Shown: positions 17,174 to 27,338, numbered from the stretch's first letter. The stretch is 64,000 nucleotides of DNA from Streptomyces sp. RerS4 (GCF_023515955.1 NZ_CP097322.1:6558501-6622500), one strand, 5' to 3'. Numbers and translations: made by a program. The notes: generated by a model from the letters alone, not told the origin.

Positions 17174-18651
17174 TGTGGTCTCGCCATCCGTCCCAGGTGC
17201 ACGTGAGACGGCTGCTCGCCGTCCTCGCGCCCCTGCTGCTCCTGGCCACCTTCATCGGCGTCCAGCCCGCCAGCGCGGCGACCGTCGACCCCAACGCCTC
17301 CTACGTACTGGTCAACCGCAACAGCGGCAAGGCCCTGGACGTCTACAACCTGGCGACCGGCGACGGCGCCCGCATCACCCAGTGGACCCGCAACGATCAG
17401 AACCAGCAGCAGTGGCAGTTCCTCGACTCCGGCGGCGGTAACTACCGCATCAAGTCCCGCCACTCCGGCAAGGTGCTGGACGTCCAGAACGGATCCACCG
17501 CCAACGGCGGTGCGATCGTCCAGTGGTCCGACCTGAACGCCACCAACCAGCAGTGGCGGCTGGCCGACAGCTCGGACGGCTACGTGAGGCTCATCGCGCG
17601 CCACAGCAACAAGGCCCTCGAAGTGCAGGGCGGCTCCACCGCGGACAACGCGAACATCGTCCAGTACGAAGACTGGGGCGGCACCAACCAGCAGTGGCAG
17701 TTCGTCAAGGTCGGTGCCGGCAACCCCGGCGCGTGCGCTCTTCCGTCGACCTACCGCTGGACCTCGACGGGCGCGCTGGCGCAGCCCAAGGCCGGGTGGG
17801 CGTCGCTCAAGGACTTCACCGTCGCCCCCTACAACGGCAAGCATCTCGTCTATGCGACGACCCACGGCGCCGCGGGAACGGGAGTGGGCTGGGGTTCGAT
17901 GAACTTCAACCTGTTCGGCAACTGGCCGGAGATGGCCTCGGCCGGCCAGAACACGATGTCGAACTCCGTCGTCGCGCCCACGCTCTTCTACTTCGCGCCG
18001 AAGAACATCTGGGTGCTCACCTACCAGTGGGGAGGCGGGAGCGCCTTCTCCTACCGGACGTCGAGCGACCCCTCGAACCCCAATGGCTGGTCATCGCAGC
18101 AGGTGCTCTTCTCCGGAAGCATCACCGACTCCCCAACAGGGCCCATCGACCAGACGATCATCGGTGACAGCACCCACATGTACCTGTTCTTCGCCGGTGA
18201 CAACGGCAAGATCTACCGGGCCGGCATGCCGATCGGGAACTTCCCGAGCAGTTTCGGCTCGACCTACACAACGATCATGAGCGACACGGCGGACAACCTG
18301 TTCGAAGCCCCGCAGGTCTACAAGCTCCAGGGCCAGGACCGCTACCTCATGATCGTCGAGGCGAGGAGCCCGCAGGGCCGCTACTTCCGCTCGTTCACGG
18401 CCACAAGCCTGAACGGCTCATGGACACCCCAGGCCGCGACGGTGAGCAACCCCTTCGCCGGCAAGGCCAACAGTGGTGCCACCTGGACGAACGACATCAG
18501 CCATGGCGAACTGATCCGCACCACCGCCGATCAGACCTTCACCGTCGATCCCTGCAACCTGCAGTTCCTTTACCAGGGACGCGACCCCAACGTCGGCGGC
18601 GAATACGGCCATTGGCCCTACCGGCCGGGTCTGCTGACGCTGCGGCGCTAA
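17173..18651 (+). CDS. secreted GH62 alpha-L-arabinofuranosidase with N-terminal RICIN domain
   Basis: A 492-residue exported enzyme that removes arabinofuranosyl side chains from arabinoxylan. Signal peptide about 1-37 (ASA), RICIN_B lectin domain about 38-180 with three NQQW repeats, then GH62 about 190-492. GH62 features include KDFTVAPYNGKHLVYAT with a catalytic Asp, SVVAPTLFYF, DQTIIGD and NLFEAPQVYKL with a catalytic Glu. Most Streptomyces GH62 enzymes carry a CBM13 or CBM2; here the lectin is N-terminal and closely resembles those of the esterase and GH74 in this window. GGAG lies eight bases before the ATG. Confidence 0.92.
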   Translation: MWSRHPSQVHVRRLLAVLAPLLLLATFIGVQPASAATVDPNASYVLVNRNSGKALDVYNLATGDGARITQWTRNDQNQQQWQFLDSGGGNYRIKSRHSGKVLDVQNGSTANGGAIVQWSDLNATNQQWRLADSSDGYVRLIARHSNKALEVQGGSTADNANIVQYEDWGGTNQQWQFVKVGAGNPGACALPSTYRWTSTGALAQPKAGWASLKDFTVAPYNGKHLVYATTHGAAGTGVGWGSMNFNLFGNWPEMASAGQNTMSNSVVAPTLFYFAPKNIWVLTYQWGGGSAFSYRTSSDPSNPNGWSSQQVLFSGSITDSPTGPIDQTIIGDSTHMYLFFAGDNGKIYRAGMPIGNFPSSFGSTYTTIMSDTADNLFEAPQVYKLQGQDRYLMIVEARSPQGRYFRSFTATSLNGSWTPQAATVSNPFAGKANSGATWTNDISHGELIRTTADQTFTVDPCNLQFLYQGRDPNVGGEYGHWPYRPGLLTLRR

Positions 18652-18666
18652 CGGCGTGACACGGGT

Positions 18667-18725
18667 CCGGCTCCGCGGTGGAGCCGGCCGGGCGGGCTCG
18701 GCGGCACAAGGCCGAGCCCGCCCGG
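18667..18725. terminator. tandem hairpins between convergent genes
   Basis: An 8-bp hairpin (18667-18687) is followed at once by a perfect 15-bp GC-rich stem (18688-18702 with 18711-18725) around an 8-base loop. They lie between the convergent GH62 and ABC transporter genes and probably terminate both. Confidence 0.8.
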
Positions 18726-18743
18726 GTCACGCGAAGAGAGGCG

Positions 18744-20531
18744 TCACCGGGCCGGCCCAAGGAACTGGGTGGCCGCCAGGCCCGCGTACAGGCTGTCCTG
18801 GCCGAGCAGTTCCGAATGGGTGCCCACCGCGCGTACCCGCCCCGCGTCCATCACCACGATCCGGTCGGCGTGGGTCACCGTGGAGAGGCGGTGCGCCACG
18901 ACGAGGACGGTGGTCGTCCGGGCGGCCTGCGTGACGACGTCGCGTACCGCCAGTTCATTGGCGGCGTCGAGCTGCGAGGTGGCCTCGTCCAGGAGCAGCA
19001 GCCGGGGTTTGCGGAGCAGGGCGCGGGCGATCGCGATGCGCTGCCGTTCGCCGCCCGACAGCTTGGTGCCGCGGTGTCCGACCGGCGTTTCCAGGCCCTG
19101 TGGCAGGCGGTCCACCAGCGTGTCGAGCTTCGCCCGGACCAGGACGTCGCGGATGTCCCGGTCGGTCGCGTCGGGCGCCGCGAAGACCAGGTTCTCCCGC
19201 AGCGTCCCGGCCAGGACCGGAGTGTCCTGCTCCACGTATCCGATGGCACCCCGCAGCTCCGGCAGCGACCAGTCGCGGACGTCCTTGCCGTCGATCAGTA
19301 CCCGGCCTCCGGTCGTCTCGTAGAACCGCTCGATCAGTGCGAAGATCGTCGACTTGCCCGCCCCCGAGGGGCCGACGAAGGCCGTCATCCCGCCGCTCCG
19401 CACCTCGAAATCGACCCGGTGGTGGACGGGCGGAAGGTCATCGCGGTAGCGGAAACTCACGTCCTCGAAGCGGACCGACGACGGCCCGGCGACCGACGCC
19501 GATGTCCCGGCCCGCTCGGGGTACTCCTGTTCCAGGGGCTCCGTTCCCAGCCGCTCCACCTCGGCGATACGGGCGATGGCCGCTGATCCCTCCTGAAACT
19601 TGGAGGCCGCCTCGACCAGCCGGTCCACCGGCTCGATGACGTAGAAGAGGTAGAGCAGGAAGGCGATCAGAGTGGACACGGGGATCGCCCCGGAGGCCAC
19701 GCGCGCCCCGCCGACCCCGAGCACCGCGAGGAACGACAACTGCATGGCCAGGCCGACCGAACCCTCCGCCACCGCCTCCCACTTCGCACGCGTCACGCCG
19801 TGCCGCCACGACCGCCGCAGTGCCGCGTCGGCGACCGCGCTCTCGCGCTGTTCGGCACCTGACGCCTTGACCGTCCGCAGCGCGCCGAAGATCCGTTCGA
19901 GGACGGAGGAGACCTCCCCGACCGCCTCCTGCGCACGTTCGGTGGCCTGTGCGATCCGGGGCATCACCAGGGCGACGGCCCCGCCGATCAGCGCGCCCAC
20001 AGCCAGGGTGACGCCGAGCAGCACGGCGTCCATGAGGGCCATCATGACGATGGCCGCGACCAGGGTCACGGCGCCCGTGGCACCGCTGACGATGGCCTCG
20101 GTGGTGACGGCACGCAGGAGCGTCGTGTCGGAGGTGACCCGGGACATCAGGTCGCCCGGCTGGTTGCGCTCGAATTCCGTGAGGCGCAGCCGCAGCAGGC
20201 GCCCGACAAGGGTGCGCCGGGCGGCCAGCACGACCGACTCCGCGGTCCGCTCCAGCACGTACGCGCCGAGCGCCTGGACCACCGCGCCCACCACCACGAG
20301 CGCGGTGAGGGACAGGAGGACCCCGCTGATCGTCTCACCGGAGCCCAGCCGGTCCACGAGGACCTTCGTGGCCAAGGGCTGCAGCAACCCGCTCCCGGCC
20401 CCGATCAGGGTGAGCAGGCCGGCGAGAGCGACGGCCCTGCGGTGTGGTCGGAAATGGGCGTACAGCGCCTGGAACGTCTTCGGGGCGGTCAGGCGTGCGG
20501 TGTCGGCGGCCGACGGGTCGGTCGCGGTCAT
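18744..20531 (-). CDS. ABC exporter half-transporter (fused membrane and ATPase domains)
   Basis: A 595-residue protein: a six-helix ABC membrane domain (about 20-310) and a nucleotide-binding domain (about 350-590). It has Walker A GPSGAGKST, signature LSGGERQ, Walker B LLLLDEAT and the H-loop AHRLST. It would work as a homodimer exporting a drug, lipid or peptide; the substrate is unknown. It lies downstream of a two-component system and an acyltransferase-like gene on the same strand, suggesting an envelope-stress or drug-response unit. ATG with AAGGA upstream. Confidence 0.88.
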   Translation of the reverse strand: MTATDPSAADTARLTAPKTFQALYAHFRPHRRAVALAGLLTLIGAGSGLLQPLATKVLVDRLGSGETISGVLLSLTALVVVGAVVQALGAYVLERTAESVVLAARRTLVGRLLRLRLTEFERNQPGDLMSRVTSDTTLLRAVTTEAIVSGATGAVTLVAAIVMMALMDAVLLGVTLAVGALIGGAVALVMPRIAQATERAQEAVGEVSSVLERIFGALRTVKASGAEQRESAVADAALRRSWRHGVTRAKWEAVAEGSVGLAMQLSFLAVLGVGGARVASGAIPVSTLIAFLLYLFYVIEPVDRLVEAASKFQEGSAAIARIAEVERLGTEPLEQEYPERAGTSASVAGPSSVRFEDVSFRYRDDLPPVHHRVDFEVRSGGMTAFVGPSGAGKSTIFALIERFYETTGGRVLIDGKDVRDWSLPELRGAIGYVEQDTPVLAGTLRENLVFAAPDATDRDIRDVLVRAKLDTLVDRLPQGLETPVGHRGTKLSGGERQRIAIARALLRKPRLLLLDEATSQLDAANELAVRDVVTQAARTTTVLVVAHRLSTVTHADRIVVMDAGRVRAVGTHSELLGQDSLYAGLAATQFLGPAR

Positions 20532-20612
20532 GGTCGGTCCTTCTTGTCGTCCGGTCGTCCGGCCATCCGGTCGTTCGGTCACTGTCGTCCGTGCGTCCAG
20601 GCAGGCCGGACC

Positions 20613-21845
20613 TCAACGGACGTACTCGGCCGGCTTGGTGGCGGCGTTGAGCAGATGCTCCAGCGGTCCGCGACGGAAGAAGCGGGACCAGAGCGCGGCG
20701 AACACGATCGCCCCGAGGATGAACGTCAGCACGGGTCCCCAGGACACCTGGCTGCTTTCGCCGGTCGGGATGCCCACCGCGGACTGCACGACGAAGTGGC
20801 CGACGTACGCGGTCAGGGACATGGCGCCCACGGCGATGATCGGTTTCGCCAGACGGTGCAGGAGCGGCAGACGGTCCATCAGCACCGTCGCGCACACGAT
20901 CACGAGGATCGCGACGCCCACGCTGCCGATGATGTCGAACGTGGTGCCGCTGTGCGGCCCGGCGGACAACAGCTCCGAGGCCGACCCCTGGGCGTCGAAG
21001 GATCCGCCGGCGGAGGACGCCGCCTCGGAGCCGGCCGACGACTTCCCGCCCTCCGCCGTGCTCCGCAGCGCGTCCTTGCCCGCCAGCAGCAGGGACGTGC
21101 CGTACGCGGCGACGGTGAGGGCGGCACCGAGCGCGGCCAGGCGTCGCTGGACGGTGGTGGCGGACAGGTCGAGGCGGGCCAGCGCCATCCCGGCGACCAC
21201 GAACGGCATCCACGTGATCGTCGGGTAGAAGCCGGTGAGCAGCAGATCGAGCACTCCCACGTCGCTGAGCTTCTCGAGCGGGTCGTAGGCGTTGACGCTC
21301 TGCTGGACGGACTCGCTCAGCAGGGATTTCAGGACGAACGCCAGCTGCGGGGTGACCAGTGCGAGCCCGGCCGCGATCATCGCCAGCGTCCCGGCGCGCA
21401 GTCGCACCAGGGGCAGGGCGAGGAGGAAGTAGACACCGTAGAAGGCGAGGATGATCACGTCCCCGTACTCCATCGCCAGCGCGGTGCCCAGCGCCAGCAG
21501 GACCACGGCGCGGATCGCGATCCGCGCCTTCGCCTGCCGGCCGGCCAGACCGGTCTTCGGCTCCCGACGGCCGGCGATCAGCATGAGCGAGAACCCGGCG
21601 AGGGTGGCGAACAGCACCGACGAGTGACCGTCGGCCAGGTAGCGGACCCAGCCGGCGACCCCGTCCGTGGCCGACAGCGGGGGGCCGATGTGGACGATGT
21701 ACATCCCGAACACCGCCAACGCGCGGGCCAGGTCCACCCCGACGAGGCGTCCCAGCGAGGGACCGCGCGGGGTCGCCGCGGCGGGCTGGGGCGAGGTGCG
21801 AGGCTCAGGAGGCGACGTCTTCAGGGGCGGCTGCATCTGTGTCAT
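20613..21845 (-). CDS. polytopic membrane protein, DUF418/HGSNAT-like family
   Basis: A 410-residue protein with about ten hydrophobic segments. The N-terminal VGVDLARALAVFGMYIVH resembles the DUF1624/heparan-glucosaminide acetyltransferase family, and the C-terminal GPLEHLL resembles DUF418 proteins. Such proteins are presumed membrane acyltransferases, but no substrate is established. A Ser/Gly-rich extracellular loop lies near residues 265-300. It sits between the ABC exporter and the histidine kinase on the same strand. Confidence 0.75.
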   Translation of the reverse strand: MTQMQPPLKTSPPEPRTSPQPAAATPRGPSLGRLVGVDLARALAVFGMYIVHIGPPLSATDGVAGWVRYLADGHSSVLFATLAGFSLMLIAGRREPKTGLAGRQAKARIAIRAVVLLALGTALAMEYGDVIILAFYGVYFLLALPLVRLRAGTLAMIAAGLALVTPQLAFVLKSLLSESVQQSVNAYDPLEKLSDVGVLDLLLTGFYPTITWMPFVVAGMALARLDLSATTVQRRLAALGAALTVAAYGTSLLLAGKDALRSTAEGGKSSAGSEAASSAGGSFDAQGSASELLSAGPHSGTTFDIIGSVGVAILVIVCATVLMDRLPLLHRLAKPIIAVGAMSLTAYVGHFVVQSAVGIPTGESSQVSWGPVLTFILGAIVFAALWSRFFRRGPLEHLLNAATKPAEYVR

Positions 21846-21997
21846 GGGACGAATCTCGCGGTGACGCCGGGAGGCGGGCCATCCGGCAGGCTTCGGTAAC
21901 GGCCCCACCGGTCGGCGGTGACCACCCCGCCGATCGGCGGGACCGTGTCCCGCCCGGTCCGGCAGGACCCGCCAGGGCCCGCGTGCGCGGCGCGGGG

Positions 21998-23125
21998 TCA
22001 GTCCGCGCGGGACGGGATGCGCAGGCGCACCCGGTAGCCGCCCTCGTCGGTCGGGCCGGCCTCGAAGGTGCCGTGCAGGATGTCGGCGCGCTCCTGGAGG
22101 CCCAGCAGGCCCTGGTGCGCGCCGGGCAGGGGCAGGGAGGGGCGGGACGGCGGGCCGTTGGTGACCGTCACGCCGACGGCGTCACCGTCGTGCCACAGCT
22201 CGACGGTCGCCGTGGCTCCGGGGGCGTGTTTGCGGACGTTGGTCAGTGCTTCCTGCACCGTGCGGTACAGAGCGCGCTGGGCGGGCGTGCCCACGGAGGC
22301 CGGGAGATCGCCCGTGAGCTCCGCTTCGATGCCGCTGGACGCCACCAGTCCGCGCAGGTCGGCGAGGGTGGGCTGCGGGGTGAGTTCCGTCGCGGCTCCG
22401 CCGGAGGCGCGCAGCAGAGTGACCATGGTGCGCAGCTCGTCGAGCGTGTCCACGCTCAGGGAGCGGATGGTGCGGGCCGCTTCCCTGCTGCCCGCGTCCT
22501 TGGCCGCCACCTGCATGGCTCCGGCCTGAATCGCGATGAGGCTGACCTGGTGGGAGACGACGTCGTGCATCTCGCGCGCCAGCTGGGCGCGTTCCCGGGC
22601 CAGGACGGCCTGCGCGTGCAGCTCGCGCTCGTGCTCCCGCGCCTCCTCGATCTCCACCAGACGCCGGGCCAAGTCCCTCCGTGCCTGGACCAGCTGACCC
22701 AGCAGGACCGGAGCGGTGGCCGTCGCCAGGTTGTAGAGCAAGAAGATCAGCGTCCATGCCCGGCTGGTCGACGGGTCGTCCTTCAGCGGAGCGTGTATCG
22801 CCATGGCGGCCGCGGACAAGAAGACGCACACGCCGAGCAGACGGCGGTCACGCGAGCGTTCGGCCAGGGTGTACAGGGCGGCGACCGGGGCGACCAGGAT
22901 GTCCTGGAACAGTGTGGCCGGCAGGGTGAGGAGGAAGACGGCCGGCGGGAACCGCCGACGCAGGGCCAGGGCGCCGCAGGCGATCGCGGCGAGCGCGAGG
23001 CCGAGCGGGGTGCCGTCCCAGAGGTTGAGCCACGCGTCCAGCGCGGCGAGGGCCACCAGAGCGGCATCCCGCGCGGCCGGCGGTACCCGGTTCCACAGCC
23101 GCTTCCCCCGAGACCCGGTGGTCAC
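21998..23125 (-). CDS. two-component sensor histidine kinase, NarL/DesK class
   Basis: A 375-residue kinase with about five N-terminal membrane segments (about 20-150), a coiled linker, a HisKA_3 dimerisation domain with the phosphorylated His in REMHDVVSHQ, and an HATPase domain ending in the GLLGLQERA box. No large sensing domain is present, so it probably detects a signal in or at the membrane. The GTG start overlaps the response-regulator stop (GTGA), so the pair is translated together. Confidence 0.9.
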   Translation of the reverse strand: MTTGSRGKRLWNRVPPAARDAALVALAALDAWLNLWDGTPLGLALAAIACGALALRRRFPPAVFLLTLPATLFQDILVAPVAALYTLAERSRDRRLLGVCVFLSAAAMAIHAPLKDDPSTSRAWTLIFLLYNLATATAPVLLGQLVQARRDLARRLVEIEEAREHERELHAQAVLARERAQLAREMHDVVSHQVSLIAIQAGAMQVAAKDAGSREAARTIRSLSVDTLDELRTMVTLLRASGGAATELTPQPTLADLRGLVASSGIEAELTGDLPASVGTPAQRALYRTVQEALTNVRKHAPGATATVELWHDGDAVGVTVTNGPPSRPSLPLPGAHQGLLGLQERADILHGTFEAGPTDEGGYRVRLRIPSRAD

Positions 23126-23787
23126 CGGCCTTCCCGGCCGGCATCCAGCAGCCCGGCCCGCTGGGCGAGCAGCGCCGCCTGGACGCGGCCGGCCACCCGC
23201 AGTTTGGTGAGGATGGAGCTGACGTGGTCCTTGACCGTGCCGGTGCCCAGATGCAGACGGGTTCCGATATCGGCGTTGGACAAGCCTTCCGCCAGCAGGA
23301 CGAGCACGTCCCGCTCCCGGTCGCTCAACCGCTTCACGCGGGCCGCCTCCTCGTCCACGGCCGCAGGCCCGGCACCTGGATGCGTGCGCAACAGGCTCCG
23401 GGAGGCCTTGGAGGACATCACCACTCCACCGGCGGCCAACGTCCTGACCAACTGGTGGAGTTGATCCGGTTCGGTGTCCTTGAGGAGGAAACCGGCCGCG
23501 CCCGAGTGGAGGGCCGTGAGGACGTACTCGTCGGTGTCGAAGGTGGTGAGCATCGCCACGACAGGGGGATCGGGCAGGGCGCGCAACTGAGCCAGCACCG
23601 TGAGACCGTCCAGGTCCGGCATCCGGATATCGAGGAGGACGACATCGGGACGGTGTTCCCGCACCGTGTCGAGGGCGTCCCCGCCCGACGCCGTGGCGAC
23701 GACCTCGATGTCGTCCGCCACGCCCAGGATGAGGCCGAAACCGGATCGCACCAGCGCCTCGTCATCCACCACCACTACCCGAATCAC
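23122..23787 (-). CDS. LuxR/NarL-family response regulator
   Basis: A 221-residue regulator: a receiver domain (DDE near the N-terminus, phosphorylated Asp in VVLLDIRMP, conserved Lys in LLKDTEP) and a C-terminal LuxR HTH (LSDRERDVLVLLAEGLSNADIG region, about 155-210). It is the partner of the downstream kinase; the likely targets are the adjacent membrane protein and ABC exporter genes. The GTG at 23787 starts the receiver fold directly; no strong ribosome-binding site is visible. Confidence 0.9.
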   Translation of the reverse strand: MIRVVVVDDEALVRSGFGLILGVADDIEVVATASGGDALDTVREHRPDVVLLDIRMPDLDGLTVLAQLRALPDPPVVAMLTTFDTDEYVLTALHSGAAGFLLKDTEPDQLHQLVRTLAAGGVVMSSKASRSLLRTHPGAGPAAVDEEAARVKRLSDRERDVLVLLAEGLSNADIGTRLHLGTGTVKDHVSSILTKLRVAGRVQAALLAQRAGLLDAGREGR

Positions 23788-23936
23788 GTGCGTCGCACCC
23801 CGTCGTCCATCGATCCCTGTCGTACCCGACCGTAAGGTCCCTCGCCGTCTTCGACGAAGTCCCGAGCCCGGTTCCAGCCGGTCGGGGGGCCGGTTCCCGC
23901 CAGTCGGCGGACGCACCCCGGCCGGACGTGGAGGGT

Positions 23937-25448
23937 TCACATGCCCTGTGCCAGCCGGTAGTACGCCTGGTTCCAGCGGAGGTCGCGCCGGAACTGCTTG
24001 GGGGTGGTGGTCTCGTTGATGAGGGCGAGTTCCAGGCGGAGCATTTCCGCCAGGTCGTCCAGGTGGTCCGAGGTGAGGGCGGTGCTGAGGACGGTGTGGT
24101 GTGGTCCTCCGGCCGTCAGCCAGGATTCGGTGGAGGTCCGCAGGTCGGGGCGGGGCCGCCAGACGGCGCGGGCCACGGGCAGGGCGGGCAGCGGGTGCGG
24201 TGGTGCCACCACGTCGATGTCGTTGGCGATCAGGCGGAAGCGGTCGCCGAGGTCGGCGAGACCGACCACCACGGCCGGGCCGGGGGCGGCGTCGAACACC
24301 AGCCGCACCGGGTCCTCCCGACCGCCGATGCCGAGCGGGTGGATCTCGCAACGGGGCCTGGCGGACGCGAGGGTGGGGCAGACCTCCAGCATGTGCGCTC
24401 CGAGGATCAGCTCGTTGCCGGGCGTCAGGTCGTAGGTGTAGTCCTCCATGAAGGAGGTGCCGCCCGGGAGGCCGGCGGCGGCCACCTTGAGGGCGCGCAG
24501 CAGTACGGCGGTCTTCCAGTCGCCCTCTCCGCCGAAGCCGTACCCCTGGGCCATGAGCCGCTGGACCGCGAGGCCGGGCAACTGGCGCAGTCCGCCCAGG
24601 TCCTCGAAGTTGGTGGTGAAGGCGCCGAAGCCACCCGCTTCGAGGAAGGTGCGCAGTCCGGCCTCGATGCGGGCCGCGTAGCGCAGCGAGTCGTGCCGTT
24701 CGCCTCCCGCGCGCAGTTCCGGCGCCGGCTCGTAGAGGTCCTCGTACTCCTTGACGAGAGAGGCCACCTGGGTTTCGTCCGCGCTGTCGACGACCTCCAC
24801 CAGGTCGTTGACGCCGTAGGTGTTGACCGATACGCCGAAGCGCAACTGGGCCTCGACCTTGTCGCCCTCGGTGACGGCCACGTCGCGCATGTTGTCGCCG
24901 AAGCGGGCGACCTTGAGGGTGGCCAGCTCGGATCGCGCGGCGGCCGCCCGCGCCCAGATCACGAGGCGTGCGGTCGTCGCCGGGTCGCTGACGTGCCCGG
25001 CCACGGTCTTGCGAGGTACGCCCAGACGCGCCTGGATGTGTCCGAACTCGCGGTCCCCGTGCGCGGCTTGGTTGAGGTTCATGAAGTCCATGTCGATCGT
25101 GTCCCAGGGCAGGGCCATGTTCGACTGGGTGTGCAGGTGCAGCAACGGCTTGCGCAGCGCGTCCAGTCCGGCGATCCACATCTTGGCCGGCGAGAAGGTG
25201 TGCATCCAGGCGATGAGACCGATGCAGCGGTCGTCGGCGTTCGCGTCGAGGCACGTCCGGCGGATGGCGTCGGCGTCGGTCAGCACCGGCTTCCACACCA
25301 CGCGGGCGGGAATTCCGGAGGCGTCGGCCAGCGTGCCGGCGATCTGCCGCGACTGTTCGGCGACCTGCTTCAGCGTCTCCTCCCCGTACAGGCCCTGGCT
25401 GCCGGTGAGGAACCAGATTTCCTGGGCGGGGGACGTGGGGCTGGGCAC
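23937..25448 (-). CDS. araA: L-arabinose isomerase
   Basis: A 503-residue cytoplasmic isomerase converting L-arabinose to L-ribulose, the usual length for AraA. Family segments are WFLTGSQGLYGEE at the N-terminus, WMHTFSPAKMWI, the GFGGEGDWKTA region and MEDYTY near the active site, with metal-ligand Glu and His residues. The start is a GTG with AGGAG five bases upstream; an overlapping ATG is out of frame. It lies about 100 bases downstream of araB on the same strand and is presumably co-transcribed from the operator-controlled araB promoter. Confidence 0.95.
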   Translation of the reverse strand: MPSPTSPAQEIWFLTGSQGLYGEETLKQVAEQSRQIAGTLADASGIPARVVWKPVLTDADAIRRTCLDANADDRCIGLIAWMHTFSPAKMWIAGLDALRKPLLHLHTQSNMALPWDTIDMDFMNLNQAAHGDREFGHIQARLGVPRKTVAGHVSDPATTARLVIWARAAAARSELATLKVARFGDNMRDVAVTEGDKVEAQLRFGVSVNTYGVNDLVEVVDSADETQVASLVKEYEDLYEPAPELRAGGERHDSLRYAARIEAGLRTFLEAGGFGAFTTNFEDLGGLRQLPGLAVQRLMAQGYGFGGEGDWKTAVLLRALKVAAAGLPGGTSFMEDYTYDLTPGNELILGAHMLEVCPTLASARPRCEIHPLGIGGREDPVRLVFDAAPGPAVVVGLADLGDRFRLIANDIDVVAPPHPLPALPVARAVWRPRPDLRTSTESWLTAGGPHHTVLSTALTSDHLDDLAEMLRLELALINETTTPKQFRRDLRWNQAYYRLAQGM

Positions 25449-25553
25449 ATGTACTCCTGAAGGTGACGTCCCGCGACGGTGGTGAGGTCGGCGGGCGGGC
25501 AGACGGGGGAGCGGGGTTGCGTGGTTCGCGAAGGAACAGCGGGGCCGTCGGGG

Positions 25554-27248
25554 TCAGCCGGCGGTGTGGGTCGCGTCGCGGATGTTCCGCAGGCGGTGCA
25601 GCAGTCCGCCGGCGCCGAAGTGGTCGTGCAGGAGCCGGTACTCCGCGAAGAGGGCGTCGTAGGCGTCGGCCCGGGAGGCGTCCGGCGTGTAGACGGCGGG
25701 CCGTCGGCGGCCCATGGCGGCGGTGGCCGTGCGCACGTCGGGGTGCGCGCCGGCGGCCACGGCGGCGTGGATGGCCGACCCGAGGGCGGGGCCCTGGTCG
25801 GACGCGGCGAGGGAGACGGGGCGGCGCAGCACGTCGGAGTAGATCTGCATCAGCAGTTCGTTCTTGGCCAGTCCGCCGGCGACGATGAACTCGTGCACCG
25901 GTACGCCGCCCGCCTCCAGGGCCTCCACGATGACGCGGGTGCCGAAGGCGGTGGCTTCGAGCAGCGCGCGGTAGACGTCCTCCGGGCGGGTCGCGAGGGT
26001 GAGCCCCACGATCACCCCGGAGAGGTGGTGGTCGACGAGGACCGAACGGTTGCCGTTCAGCCAGTCGAGGGCGACCAGTCCGTGGCCGCCGACCGGCTGT
26101 CCGGCGGCCTTCCGCGTCAGCAGGGTGTGCAGGTCCTCGCCGCGGTCGGCGGCCTCCGCGAGGTAGTCCGCCGGGACGCCTTGGTCCAGTACCCAGGCGA
26201 AGATGTCGCCGACCGCGCTCTGGCCGGCCTCGTAGCCGTAGGTTCCCTCGACGATCCCACCGTGGACGACACCGCAGATGCCGGGGACGTCGGCGAGGAC
26301 GGGAGCGTTCACGACGTGGCAGGTGGAGGTGCCCATGATGGCGAGCAGTTGTCCGTCCTCGACGGCCTGGGCCGCCGCCGCGGTGACATGGGCGTCGACG
26401 TTGCCCGCGGCCACGGCGATGCCGGGGCGCAGCCCCGTCCAGGCCGCCGCCTCGGAACTGAGCGAGCCCACGCGTGAGCCCAGCGCGGAGAGGGGGAATG
26501 CGAGGCGGGTGCGTGCGAAGTCGGCGAACCCGGGGTTCAGCGCGGCCAGGTACTCCTCGCTCGGGTAGGCGCCGTCCTGGTGGATGCCCTTGTACCCGGC
26601 GGTGCAGGCGTTGCGGGACTCGGTTCCGGTGAGCTGCCACACGATCCAGTCGGCGGCCTCGATCCACCGCGCACAGCTCGCGTAGACGTGCGGATCCTCC
26701 TCCAGGACCTGGAGGGCCTTCGCGAACTGCCACTCGGCGGAGATCCGGCCGCCGTAGCGGGCGATCCACTTCTCCCCGCGGGCGTGGGCGAGTTCGTTGA
26801 TCCGGTCGGCGTGAGCCTGGGCGGCGTGGTGCTTCCACAGCTTGGGCCACGCGTGCGGCCGTCCGGCGAGTTCGGTCTCGGCGAGGGGAGTCCCGTCGGC
26901 CAGCGTGGGCAGGACGGTGCACGCGGTGAAGTCGGTGGCGATGCCGATCACGGCGGCGGGATCGATGCCGGCCGCGGCCACGGCCTCCGGGACGGCGCGG
27001 CGCAGTACGTCCCGCCAGTCCTGGGGGTGCTGCAGGGCCCAGTCGGGAGGCAGTTGCGCACCGCCGTGCGGCAGGTACCGGTCGATGACGCCGTGCCGGT
27101 AGGCGTGGACGGCGGCGGCCAGCTCCTGACCGTCGCGCACCCGCACCACCACGGCGCGGCCCGACAGCGTGCCGAAGTCGACGCCGACCGTGTACTGCTC
27201 CGATTCCTCGGAGTGCGGGGTGGGCGCGGGGGGATGGGGTGACGTCAA
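25554..27248 (-). CDS. araB: ribulokinase, FGGY family
   Basis: A 564-residue carbohydrate kinase phosphorylating L-ribulose to L-ribulose-5-phosphate. FGGY signatures: VGVDFGTLSGRAVVV (phosphate loop), TDFTACTVLPT, the sugar-site segment around TGTESRNACTAGYKG, and VAGGLAKNELLMQI in the C-terminal domain. The start is assigned to TTG at 27248 because AAGG precedes it and it lies downstream of the promoter; upstream in-frame residues are not conserved-looking. It is divergent from the sugar importer operon across a 478-base control region. Confidence 0.9.
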   Translation of the reverse strand: MTSPHPPAPTPHSEESEQYTVGVDFGTLSGRAVVVRVRDGQELAAAVHAYRHGVIDRYLPHGGAQLPPDWALQHPQDWRDVLRRAVPEAVAAAGIDPAAVIGIATDFTACTVLPTLADGTPLAETELAGRPHAWPKLWKHHAAQAHADRINELAHARGEKWIARYGGRISAEWQFAKALQVLEEDPHVYASCARWIEAADWIVWQLTGTESRNACTAGYKGIHQDGAYPSEEYLAALNPGFADFARTRLAFPLSALGSRVGSLSSEAAAWTGLRPGIAVAAGNVDAHVTAAAAQAVEDGQLLAIMGTSTCHVVNAPVLADVPGICGVVHGGIVEGTYGYEAGQSAVGDIFAWVLDQGVPADYLAEAADRGEDLHTLLTRKAAGQPVGGHGLVALDWLNGNRSVLVDHHLSGVIVGLTLATRPEDVYRALLEATAFGTRVIVEALEAGGVPVHEFIVAGGLAKNELLMQIYSDVLRRPVSLAASDQGPALGSAIHAAVAAGAHPDVRTATAAMGRRRPAVYTPDASRADAYDALFAEYRLLHDHFGAGGLLHRLRNIRDATHTAG

Positions 27249-27338
27249 CGGAGTGCCTTTCGAAGGAGCCGTGAGAAGGAGCCCGGTGGACGGGGTCGGG
27301 GCCCGTGACACTGGCGGTCGGCCGGGTGGTCCCCTCGC

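Noticed and set aside
27255..27265. TTTCGAA motif just upstream of araB as a BxlR site
   Set aside because: It lacks the flanking symmetry seen at xlnA, bxlR and bxlE and lies downstream of an arabinose-operator promoter; chance occurrence is likely.
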